From Vicinamibacterales bacterium (GTDB taxonomy: Bacteria > Acidobacteriota > Vicinamibacteria > Vicinamibacterales > SCN-69-37), in the NCBI GenBank assembly GCA_030827135.1, contig JAURFE010000007.1, positions 1-64,000 of the forward strand: a stretch of DNA of 64,000 nucleotides, written 5' to 3'. The position numbers and the translations under genes were made by a program. Below the pieces are notes generated by a model. That model ran no database searches and was not told where the DNA came from. It saw only the letters and a list, made by a program, of their open reading frames with translations. This document shows, in pieces, positions 16,256 to 23,771 of this stretch (position 1 is the first letter of the stretch; each line of letters opens with the position of its first letter).

Positions 16256-16740
16256 TAGATCTTGCCCCTGAGCCGAGCGCGTCCTGCGGCCCGCGCCGCG
16301 GCACTGTTGGCTCGGGTACCGTCAATGGACCAGTCGCCGGCACCGGTCAGCGTGAGGCACACCAGCGCTCCAATCAGCACCACGCTGAATTCAAATCCCT
16401 GGCCGCGATCGGGGACGCCCACCCAATTCAGAAAGAAGCCCCACGGCCACTGTGTCTTCCACACCGCGACGAGGGTCACGATGGCCAGGATCGGAGCGGC
16501 GAGTCGCGTAAACCACCCGATGGCCAGCAAAACGCCGCCGAGCAGGGCCAACCCGCCCGCCAGAACGGCCAGGGGGAAGTTGGGTTCAAGGCCGAAGGTA
16601 GCGAAAATTCGGGCGGTCGCCTCTGGTCCGCCCACACCTATGGCGGGACCTGCAAACAGGCCAAACAGTCGATGTGCGCCGTGGGCGATGAACACGACGG
16701 CAAGGACCAGCCGAAGCGCCATCAGGCCAAGTCCGTTCAC
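16255..16740 (-). CDS. DoxX family membrane protein
   Basis: A 161-residue protein with four hydrophobic helices, typical of DoxX/DoxD-like proteins. The opening LVLAVVFIAHGAHRLFG and the later GGLALLGGVLLAIGWFTRLAA are characteristic. Family members occur in inner-membrane redox-linked complexes; the role here is unknown. The start is a GTG at 16740 with a purine-rich AGGGGG just upstream; an ATG at 16722 is the alternative. It is divergent from the Tat-type aminotransferase gene. Confidence 0.85.
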   Translation of the reverse strand: MNGLGLMALRLVLAVVFIAHGAHRLFGLFAGPAIGVGGPEATARIFATFGLEPNFPLAVLAGGLALLGGVLLAIGWFTRLAAPILAIVTLVAVWKTQWPWGFFLNWVGVPDRGQGFEFSVVLIGALVCLTLTGAGDWSIDGTRANSAAARAAGRARLRGKI

Positions 16741-16820
16741 GCTGCCCCCTTTTGTTGCCTATTGTGCCACCTTCCGGGCTATGATTCGCGTGTTTTTGGG
16801 CGGAAAATCGAGGCCTTCCT

Positions 16821-18119
16821 ATGCTGAGCCGACGTCAGTTTCTGCACCGGTCGACCCAGGCCACCGGCCTGGCGGCCCTCGCCAGCTACAATCTCGCCGC
16901 CCTGCCGCGTGTGCTGGAAGCCAGCGCATCGCAGGCGGGACGATCGCCACTGGACGTCGCCCGCGACGAAGACTTCTGGCGCGAGGTCCAGGCCGGCTTC
17001 ACGCTCGACCGCACGATCATCAATCTGAATAACGGTGGCGTCTGCCCCAGTCCGCGCGTCGTACACGAAGCGCTCAAGCGATACCTCGACATCTCGAATC
17101 AGTCGCCGGTGTACCACATGTGGCAGGTGCTCGAGCCGAACATGGAGAGCGTACGCCGGGAACTCGCGCGCGATATCGGCGCAGACCCCGCCACGATCGC
17201 GATCACGCGCAACGCCAGCGAGTCGCTGCAGACCGCACAGTTGGGCATCGATCTGAAACCCGGCGACGAAGTGCTGACGACCAATCAGGACTACGGCCGG
17301 ATGCTGCAGACGTGGGAACAACGCGTCGCGCGCGAGGGCATCAAGCTCGCCAAAATTCCATTTCCTGTCCCACCATCACAGGCAGATCTGGTGCAACGGT
17401 TCGAACGGGCGATCACACCAGCCACCAAGGTGATTCACTTCTGCCACATCACCAACCTGACCGGACACATCTTCCCGGCGCGTGAGATCTGCGACCTTGC
17501 GCGGAAGCGCGGGATTCTGACCATCGTTGACGGCGCGCACGCGTACGCCCACTTCCCGTTCAGGATCACCGACTTCGACTGTGACTACTACGGGTCAAGC
17601 CTCCACAAATGGCTGCTCGCCCCGATCGGCACCGGACTTCTCTACGTGCGGCCCGATCGCATCGAGAAGACCTGGGCGCTGCAGCCGCCGGCGGGAAGCC
17701 TGAACAACAACATTCGGAAATTTGAGGAAATCGGCACACACCCGGCGGCCAACCACAATGCCATCGCTGAAGCGCTCGTCTTCCACCGGGGAATCGGCAT
17801 CGAGCGGAAGGCGGCACGCCTGCGCTACCTGAAAGCGCGCTGGGCGGAACGCCTCATTACCAACCCGCGTATCCAGCTGCACACCAGCCTCGACCCGGCC
17901 CACTCCTGCGCCATCGGCACGGTCGGCATCGCCGGCATGAAACCCGGCGACATCGCGTCCAAACTCTGGGCCGATCACCGCATCATCGCCACACCCATCA
18001 CGGTGGGCCCCGCCGACAACCCGGAGTACGCCGGCATCCGCGTCACCCCAAACGTCTACACCACGCTCGACGAGGTCGATACCTTCATTGGCGCGATGGA
18101 GAAGCTCGCCAGGACGTAG
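16821..18119 (+). CDS. Class V aminotransferase-fold PLP enzyme with a Tat signal
   Basis: A 432-residue protein of the CefD / isopenicillin-N-epimerase and cysteine-desulfurase-like group. It starts MLSRRQFLHRSTQATGLAAL, a clear twin-arginine signal, so it is probably folded with its cofactor and then exported. The PLP Lys is Lys263 in SSLHKWLLAP, and the motif IVDGAHAYAHF supplies the Asp that pairs with the pyridine nitrogen. INLNNGGVCPSPRVV and ITRNASESLQTAQ are further family marks. The substrate is unknown. The stop codon TAG forms part of the ACGTAGG flank of hairpin element C. Confidence 0.85.
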   Translation: MLSRRQFLHRSTQATGLAALASYNLAALPRVLEASASQAGRSPLDVARDEDFWREVQAGFTLDRTIINLNNGGVCPSPRVVHEALKRYLDISNQSPVYHMWQVLEPNMESVRRELARDIGADPATIAITRNASESLQTAQLGIDLKPGDEVLTTNQDYGRMLQTWEQRVAREGIKLAKIPFPVPPSQADLVQRFERAITPATKVIHFCHITNLTGHIFPAREICDLARKRGILTIVDGAHAYAHFPFRITDFDCDYYGSSLHKWLLAPIGTGLLYVRPDRIEKTWALQPPAGSLNNNIRKFEEIGTHPAANHNAIAEALVFHRGIGIERKAARLRYLKARWAERLITNPRIQLHTSLDPAHSCAIGTVGIAGMKPGDIASKLWADHRIIATPITVGPADNPEYAGIRVTPNVYTTLDEVDTFIGAMEKLART

Positions 18120-18176
18120 GGCGCACTGGGTGGTAGTGCGCCGCGTCGGCGCGCTCAAACCCAGCGCGCCCTACGT
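18114..18176. terminator. Hairpin repeat element C, two hairpins in inverted orientation
   Basis: The element runs from ACGTAG (18114-18119) to CTACGT (18171-18176). Hairpin 1: GGCGCACT (18120-18127), loop GGGTGGT, AGTGCGCC (18135-18142). Hairpin 2: GGCGCGCT (18148-18155), loop CAAACCC, AGCGCGCC (18163-18170). It fits exactly between the stop codons of two convergent genes and includes parts of both. A bidirectional terminator role is inferred from position. Confidence 0.7.
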
Positions 18177-18781
18177 CAGAAATAAAACGCGACGCCGCTG
18201 GTCCACATCGATCCCTGGTGGGAGAAGTTGACGCGGCCGACGTAGGGGATGTTGGTGCCTGTCGCAGGGTCTTCGGTTTTGGTGAACTTCACGAACTGAT
18301 ACCGATAGTCCACAAACACGGCCGCGCGGCTGCTCAGCTTCAGCTCCGCGCCAAACCCCGCGTGCCACCCGATCTTCCGAGACAGCGTGCTGTCGAGCAC
18401 CTCCTGCGGCGCACCGCTGACGAACGGCCCCAGCGTGTCGACCCTCTGTGAGTACAGACCGACGCCACCCAGGGCGTAGGGTGCGAGCGCCGCGCGGATC
18501 GGCATGATCAACAGGGACGCCTGCATCGGCGTCTCACGGATCCGCTCGGTCCGGGCGTCGTTGCGGGTCACCCGGTAGTCCATCGACAGCTCCAGGGACG
18601 TCAGTGAGGACGAGCGCATTCTCACCGTCCCACCCAGCAACCGTGTGGATGGGGTCTCGGTGGCCAGATCACCCCGGACCAGGCTCAGCCGCGGACCAAT
18701 GCCGACGCTCTGCGCAGCCACGCTCGCCGGCACCAGCACGCTGACCGCGAGCATCAGAACGACGTTTTGATAGCGACTCAT
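18176..18781 (-). CDS. Outer-membrane beta-barrel-type protein
   Basis: A 201-residue exported protein. After the signal peptide (VVLMLAVSVLVPASVAAQ) come alternating polar and hydrophobic strands, for example SLTSLELSMDYRV, AAVFVDYRYQFVKF and SMWTSGVAFYF. It ends in Phe, as most outer-membrane barrels do. The architecture fits a small OmpW/OmpA-like eight-stranded barrel of unknown function. The start at 18781 has a good GGAGGGAGAC ribosome-binding site; the long upstream extension of the frame is non-coding. It converges with the Tat aminotransferase gene across element C. Confidence 0.82.
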   Translation of the reverse strand: MSRYQNVVLMLAVSVLVPASVAAQSVGIGPRLSLVRGDLATETPSTRLLGGTVRMRSSSLTSLELSMDYRVTRNDARTERIRETPMQASLLIMPIRAALAPYALGGVGLYSQRVDTLGPFVSGAPQEVLDSTLSRKIGWHAGFGAELKLSSRAAVFVDYRYQFVKFTKTEDPATGTNIPYVGRVNFSHQGSMWTSGVAFYF

Positions 18782-18886
18782 GTCTCCCTCCGAACCCCGG
18801 ACCACTGGACCGTAGATCGGATCTGTCGGCTCGACCGCGACAGGCCGACAGCCCCTCCCGGTCGGTGTTCGGGTAGGATCATCTCC

Positions 18887-20092
18887 ATGCCGATGCAGGC
18901 GCCGGTGCGGGTTGCCGCACGTATTCACGGCTTCACGTACGCCATCCGAAACGTCGTCGCCGAAGCCCGGAAGGTCGAGGCCGCGGGCACCACTGTCCGG
19001 TATCTGAACATTGGCGACCCGATTCCGTTCGGGTTCCATACGCCCCCACACCTGATCGAGGCCGTGGAACGCGCCATGCGCGACGGACACAACGGCTACA
19101 CACCATCGGTCGGCGTCACCCCGGCCCGCGAGGCCGTAGCGGCCGAATACGAACAGCGAGGCATGCCGGTCGGCGTCGATCGGGTCATCCTTACGGCGGG
19201 CACCTCGGAAGGCATTGAACTCGCCCTCGGCGCGCTCGCGGACGCGGGCGACGAAGTGCTGGTCCCAACGCCCACCTACCCGCTCTACACGGCTGTGCTC
19301 GCGAAGCTTGGCGCGAAGGCCGTGTTTTATCGCACCGACCACGAGAACCACTGGCAGCCGGACGTGGACGACATCGCGGCAAAGATCACGCCGAGAACCA
19401 GAGCGATCGTCATCATCGATCCCAACAATCCGACCGGCGCGATTTATCCCGACGTCACGCGGCGCGCGTTGATCAATCTGGCTGAACGCTCGGGAGTGCC
19501 GATTCTGGCGGACGAAGTCTACGGCGACCTCGCGTTTGATGGTCCGTCGCCCCTGCTCGGCAGCCTCGCACCCGATGCACCCATCCTCTCGTTCTCCTCG
19601 CTCTCGAAGGCCTATGTGGCTCCGGGCTGGCGCGCCGGCTGGCTCGCCATCGGCCGGTCGCCGATGCTCGACGACGTGCTGGCTGCGATTAAGAAGCTGG
19701 CTGACGGGCGGCTGTGCAGCACCGGACCGATGCAGTACGCCATTCACGCGGCACTCACGGGTGACCGCTCGCATCAGCAGACGTTCGTGCGCGAACTGCA
19801 GCGGCGTTCACAATTGACCGTGGACCGTCTCAGCCGGATTCCAGGCATTTCATGCGTCGCGCCGCGCGCGGCGTTTTACGCGATGCCCAAGGTGGACCTG
19901 CCGAAGGGCAAGACCGACGAAGACTATGTGCTCGCGTTGCTTCGTGCCACCGGTATTCTCTGCGTCTACGGCTCCGGCTTCGGTCTGCCGGCCGAGCAGG
20001 GGTTCTTCCGCGTCGTCTTCCTGGCCCAACCCGACGTGCTCGGCACCATTTACGAGGACATCGCGGCATTCACCGCCGGGTACCTCGCGTGA
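18887..20092 (+). CDS. PLP-dependent aminotransferase (AlaA/alanine-transaminase type)
   Basis: A 401-residue class I/II aminotransferase most like the AlaA group of alanine-synthesising transaminases. Key positions are LNIGDPIPFGF near residue 40, GYTPSVGVTPAREAVA, LTAGTSEGIELALGAL, IIDPNNPTGAIYP and Lys241 in SLSKAYVAPGWRAGW; the substrate Arg is in GFFRVVFL. The start at 18887 lies 7 nt after a TAGGAT box, so leaderless initiation is likely; the ORF extension upstream is not protein-like. It overlaps the next gene as GTGA and probably forms an operon with the glycosyltransferase. Confidence 0.88.
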   Translation: MPMQAPVRVAARIHGFTYAIRNVVAEARKVEAAGTTVRYLNIGDPIPFGFHTPPHLIEAVERAMRDGHNGYTPSVGVTPAREAVAAEYEQRGMPVGVDRVILTAGTSEGIELALGALADAGDEVLVPTPTYPLYTAVLAKLGAKAVFYRTDHENHWQPDVDDIAAKITPRTRAIVIIDPNNPTGAIYPDVTRRALINLAERSGVPILADEVYGDLAFDGPSPLLGSLAPDAPILSFSSLSKAYVAPGWRAGWLAIGRSPMLDDVLAAIKKLADGRLCSTGPMQYAIHAALTGDRSHQQTFVRELQRRSQLTVDRLSRIPGISCVAPRAAFYAMPKVDLPKGKTDEDYVLALLRATGILCVYGSGFGLPAEQGFFRVVFLAQPDVLGTIYEDIAAFTAGYLA

Positions 20093-20796
20093 AGCTCTCG
20101 ATCATCATGCCCGCCTACAACGAGAGGCGGACCATCGAAGAGATCGTCAAACGTGTACTCGCGGTGGATCTCCCAGGCCTCACCAAAGAACTCGTCATCG
20201 TCGATGATGCGTCGTCGGATGGCACGGCGGACATTCTGAAGACGATGCATGGGCGGGATGGTATCCGAGTGTTCACGCAGTCGCCCAATCAGGGAAAAGG
20301 CGCGGCCGTGGCGCGGGGATTCCGCGAGGCAACAGGCGACATCCTTCTGATTCAGGATGCGGACCTTGAGTACGACCCGGCGGAGTACCCGAACCTGCTC
20401 GGACCGATCCGTCGCGGGGACGCGGATGTCGTCTATGGATCCCGCTTCCAGGGATCACCCCATGGCCAGCGTGTGTTGTACTTCTGGCACTCTGTGGGCA
20501 ACAAGCTGCTGACATTGTTGTCAAACGCCATCACCGACCTGAATCTGACCGACATGGAGACCTGCTACAAGGCGTTTACGCGCCAGGTCGCCGCGCGGCT
20601 CGATCTGCGATCGAAGCGGTTTGGCATCGAGCCGGAAATCACGTGCAAGGTGGCGCGTCTGCGTGTGCGCATCTACGAAGTGCCGATTTCTTATCACGGC
20701 CGGACGTACTCCGAGGGCAAGAAGATCGGGTTCAAGGACGCCATTCAGGCCGCGTGGACCATCCTGCGGTACGCGCGCTGGTCTCCGCGCGACTGA
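20089..20796 (+). CDS. Family 2 glycosyltransferase (polyprenyl-phosphate sugar synthase type)
   Basis: A 235-residue GT-A fold enzyme starting at a GTG that overlaps the previous stop. The N-terminal LSIIMPAYNERRTIEEIVKR, the metal and nucleotide motif DADLEYDPAEYP, and DMETCYKAF are those of dolichyl/undecaprenyl-phosphate mannosyl- or glucosyltransferases. It lacks C-terminal membrane helices. Such enzymes load a sugar onto a lipid carrier for use by membrane glycosyltransferases. The next gene encodes a large membrane protein of possible GT-C type, so the pair may work together. Confidence 0.87.
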   Translation: MKLSIIMPAYNERRTIEEIVKRVLAVDLPGLTKELVIVDDASSDGTADILKTMHGRDGIRVFTQSPNQGKGAAVARGFREATGDILLIQDADLEYDPAEYPNLLGPIRRGDADVVYGSRFQGSPHGQRVLYFWHSVGNKLLTLLSNAITDLNLTDMETCYKAFTRQVAARLDLRSKRFGIEPEITCKVARLRVRIYEVPISYHGRTYSEGKKIGFKDAIQAAWTILRYARWSPRD

Positions 20797-20801
20797 CGCC
20801 G

Positions 20802-22529
20802 ATGACACGACGTGCCAGTTGTTTCGCGACGGCAGCCTACCTGCTGGTCGCGCTTGCCTTCACGTGGCCGCTCGTCACGGTCATCGGCACGGAAATCGCC
20901 TGGGATATGGGCGATCCGCTGTTCAACAGCTGGGTGCTCTTGTGGACCGGCGGTCAGGTGCTGGCGTTTCTCTCCGGTGACTTCTCCGCACTGAATCGCT
21001 TCTGGCACGGCAACATCTTCTATCCGGAGCGGCTGACGGTCGCGTTTTCGGAACACCTTGTGCCGCAGATGCTGCAGGCGCTGCCGGTGCTTGCGGCGAC
21101 CGACAACGTGGTGCTGGCGTACAACCTGCTGTTCCTCTCGACGTTTGTGTTGTCGGGCTTCGGGATGTTTCTGCTGGTCCGCGAATTGACCGGCAACGCG
21201 GCCGCGGGGTTCGTTGCCGGATTGGCGTTTGCGTTTGCGCCGTATCGCGTCGCGCATTTTTCCCACCTGCAGGTGCTATCGGCGCAGTGGATGCCGTTTG
21301 TGATCTACGGCTATCGCCGGTACTTCGAGACGCGGCAGCGGCGGCCGCTCGTTGGCGGCACCGTAGCGCTGGTGGTGCAGAACCTCTCGTGCGGTTACTA
21401 CCTGCTGTTCTTCGCGCCGTTTGTCGGTGTGTATGTCGTCTACGAAATGGTCTCGCGCGGGCTTGCGCGTGATTGGCGGTTGTGGCGCACGTGGGTGGTG
21501 GCTGGCGTGCTTGCGCTCGCGTTTACGTTTCCGTTTCTGCAGCCCTACTTCGATGTGCGCACTCACATCGGCGTGGGTGTCAGGACCGAGGCTGAAATTG
21601 CGCTCTTCTCCGCAGATACGCATGCGTTCGTGACGCCTGCGGAGTCGTTGTGGTTTTGGGGAGAGCGGCTCCCGGGTTTCAGGAAGCCGGAGGGCGAGGG
21701 GTTCCCCGGGGTGACAATCTCCCTGCTGGCGCTCCTCGGCTTGTTCGCCAGCGTCGTCAGCGCGAAGCGATCGCCACATCCCAGGCCGCGATCACTCGTC
21801 GGTTACCTTGCGATCAGCGTCGTGATGGCGGCGGTGCTCGCGCTGGGGCCGCAGATCACATCAGGCGGCACAGTCATCGGCACCGGCCCTTACGCCTGGC
21901 TCGTGGCCTGGATCCCGGGATTTGACGGCATTCGAGTGCCGGCACGATACCTCATGCTTGTCGCGCTCTTTCTGGCCGGGCTCGCGGGTTACGGCGCCGC
22001 CGCCCTGTGGCGATGGCGCCCACGCGTCGCTGCTGGTGCGCTCGTGATTGCCGGACTCCTGATCCTCGGTGAGTCCTGGCCGGGCGCGTTCAAGACCAAC
22101 ACGCGGCTGTGGGCCGAAGGCGTCGAACTGCCCCCGCGGGTGCTCCACATGAGCGACGACATTCCTCCGATCTACAAGCACCTGCGCGACGATCCCGGAC
22201 CGGTCGTCCTGATCGAATTTCCCTTCGGTACGGTGCCCTGGGACCTGCACGCGCAGTTCTACGCCGGCTACCACCGTCGTTCGCTTGTGAACGGTTTCTC
22301 CGGATTTTTTCCTGCTCGTCAGCGAACACAGGCCGAGGTGTTCATGATGGTCAGACACGACCCGGATGCCGCGTGGCGCGGTCTGGTCGCCAGTCGCGCG
22401 ACCCACGCGCTTGTGCGCGAAAACGCGTTTGTCTCCACCCGCCGGGAGCTGTACACCGTGTGGCTCGAACAACGGGGTGCCGTCAGGATCATGTCGGATG
22501 GCGACAGCCATCTGTATCGAATCCGCTGA
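20802..22529 (+). CDS. Polytopic membrane protein, possible GT-C-type glycosyltransferase
   Basis: A 575-residue protein with about 10-12 hydrophobic helices in the first 430 residues and a soluble C-terminal domain. An acidic first-loop motif (IAWDMGDPLFNSW, about residue 30) and large periplasmic loops resemble GT-C enzymes, which transfer sugars from polyprenyl-phosphate donors. This fits the upstream GT2 gene 5 nt away. I do not recognise a specific family, so the function is tentative. The C-terminal part contains IEFPFGTVPWDLHAQFYAGY, a block I recall from uncharacterised membrane proteins of this type. Confidence 0.6.
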   Translation: MTRRASCFATAAYLLVALAFTWPLVTVIGTEIAWDMGDPLFNSWVLLWTGGQVLAFLSGDFSALNRFWHGNIFYPERLTVAFSEHLVPQMLQALPVLAATDNVVLAYNLLFLSTFVLSGFGMFLLVRELTGNAAAGFVAGLAFAFAPYRVAHFSHLQVLSAQWMPFVIYGYRRYFETRQRRPLVGGTVALVVQNLSCGYYLLFFAPFVGVYVVYEMVSRGLARDWRLWRTWVVAGVLALAFTFPFLQPYFDVRTHIGVGVRTEAEIALFSADTHAFVTPAESLWFWGERLPGFRKPEGEGFPGVTISLLALLGLFASVVSAKRSPHPRPRSLVGYLAISVVMAAVLALGPQITSGGTVIGTGPYAWLVAWIPGFDGIRVPARYLMLVALFLAGLAGYGAAALWRWRPRVAAGALVIAGLLILGESWPGAFKTNTRLWAEGVELPPRVLHMSDDIPPIYKHLRDDPGPVVLIEFPFGTVPWDLHAQFYAGYHRRSLVNGFSGFFPARQRTQAEVFMMVRHDPDAAWRGLVASRATHALVRENAFVSTRRELYTVWLEQRGAVRIMSDGDSHLYRIR

Positions 22530-22610
22530 GGTCTTGGCGGTAGACTGGCTCATGCGCCGCAGTGAACGTTTTCGCGACAACGCGCGTTTCATTACTACAG
22601 GTCTGATCTG

Positions 22611-23771
22611 ATGAAATCGCGGGACAGGTCGAAAGGTTTCTTCGACGAGTACACGAGGGGATTCGACCGTACCGAGTTCCAGCGCCTGTTCACGCGAGAC
22701 ACGGCTGACGCCTATCACTATTTTTCCCGAGGCATCGACCTCGCAGCACTGGCGGCAGCGCCGTGGTACAGGCGCTGGCCGACACACGCGAGGCTGTTTC
22801 TGATTGCGTTTGCGATGCGGCTCTCGCCGGGCCGGCGCGTGTTGTATGGATTCGCGGTCGTCTCGGTGCTCTTCGGCCTGCTCGATCTGTTCGACGGCTT
22901 TGGCGGCATTCGGATCCTCTTGTGGCCGTTTACGCTCCAGGTGTGGGTGCCCCAGTGGGTCGAAGGCACCTCATGGATGGTGCTCGCCTTTCTCGCGATT
23001 CATCTGCTGGTGCTCATGGAAGTGGCCGATCGGCTCTCCCTCAAGAGCGACCTCGAAATCGCGCGGGACATCCAGATCGCGATGCTGCCAAGGGGCGAAC
23101 ACTCGTTGGGTGATGCCCGGGTGTTCGGCACCACGCGACCCGCCAACACGGTCGGCGGCGACTTCTACGATGTCCTGCCGCTGGCGGACGGCCGCCTGAT
23201 GATTGCGGTGGGCGACGTGGCGGGCAAGGGCAGCCCGGCCGCGTTGCTCATGGCCCTGTTGCTGGCGATGTTGCGAACGCTGGTGGATGAAGGGCTTGAC
23301 TCCGTCCGCCTGACCACCCGGCTGAACGTGCAGATCTGCCGGCACAGCCCGGGCTCCAGGTTCATCACGTTCTTCTATGGGCTCTACGACCCGGCCACGG
23401 GCGCGCTCGAGTACGTCAACGCAGGCCACCTCCCCCCGCTGGTGCGGCGTGTGAACGGCACGATGGACCGGTTGGATGGCGGCGGCATGGCCCTCGGCAT
23501 GTTCGAGAACGCGACCTTCGAATCGCGTCGCGTCACGATCGCCCCAGGAGACACGGTCGTCATGTATACAGACGGCATCACGGAAGCCGAGAACCGGTCA
23601 GGTCGCGCATTTGAGGACTCCGGACTTGAGGCGATTCTTGCCAGCCGGAAGGATGAGCACGATCCGGAGCAGCTGGCACGCGCGGTGATTGCCGCCGTGG
23701 AGGCACACGCCGGCGACATGCGACTGGCTGACGACCTCACCGTGGCAGTGCTCGCGAGGCTCGGCGGATGA
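22611..23771 (+). CDS. Membrane-anchored SpoIIE/RsbU-type PP2C phosphatase
   Basis: A 386-residue protein. The first 140 residues hold two or three hydrophobic helices (VLYGFAVVSVLFGLLDLF, WMVLAFLAIHLLVLMEV). The rest is a SpoIIE-type serine phosphatase with intact metal motifs: VGGDFYDVLPL, MIAVGDVAGKGSPAALLMA, LEYVNAGHLPPLV, and DGITEAENRSG. RsbU-like enzymes usually dephosphorylate an anti-sigma-antagonist in partner-switching systems. No STAS or anti-sigma kinase gene lies beside it. It overlaps the M1 peptidase gene as ATGA. Confidence 0.88.
   Translation: MKSRDRSKGFFDEYTRGFDRTEFQRLFTRDTADAYHYFSRGIDLAALAAAPWYRRWPTHARLFLIAFAMRLSPGRRVLYGFAVVSVLFGLLDLFDGFGGIRILLWPFTLQVWVPQWVEGTSWMVLAFLAIHLLVLMEVADRLSLKSDLEIARDIQIAMLPRGEHSLGDARVFGTTRPANTVGGDFYDVLPLADGRLMIAVGDVAGKGSPAALLMALLLAMLRTLVDEGLDSVRLTTRLNVQICRHSPGSRFITFFYGLYDPATGALEYVNAGHLPPLVRRVNGTMDRLDGGGMALGMFENATFESRRVTIAPGDTVVMYTDGITEAENRSGRAFEDSGLEAILASRKDEHDPEQLARAVIAAVEAHAGDMRLADDLTVAVLARLGG

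Noticed and set aside
18176-19774. 532-codon form of the beta-barrel gene
   Set aside because: The extension is antisense to the aminotransferase gene. A signal peptide with a good ribosome-binding site starts at 18781.
22551-22611. Short open frame before the SpoIIE phosphatase (starting ATG at 22551)
   Set aside because: About 20 codons without a ribosome-binding site or recognisable features; not enough to call a leader peptide.
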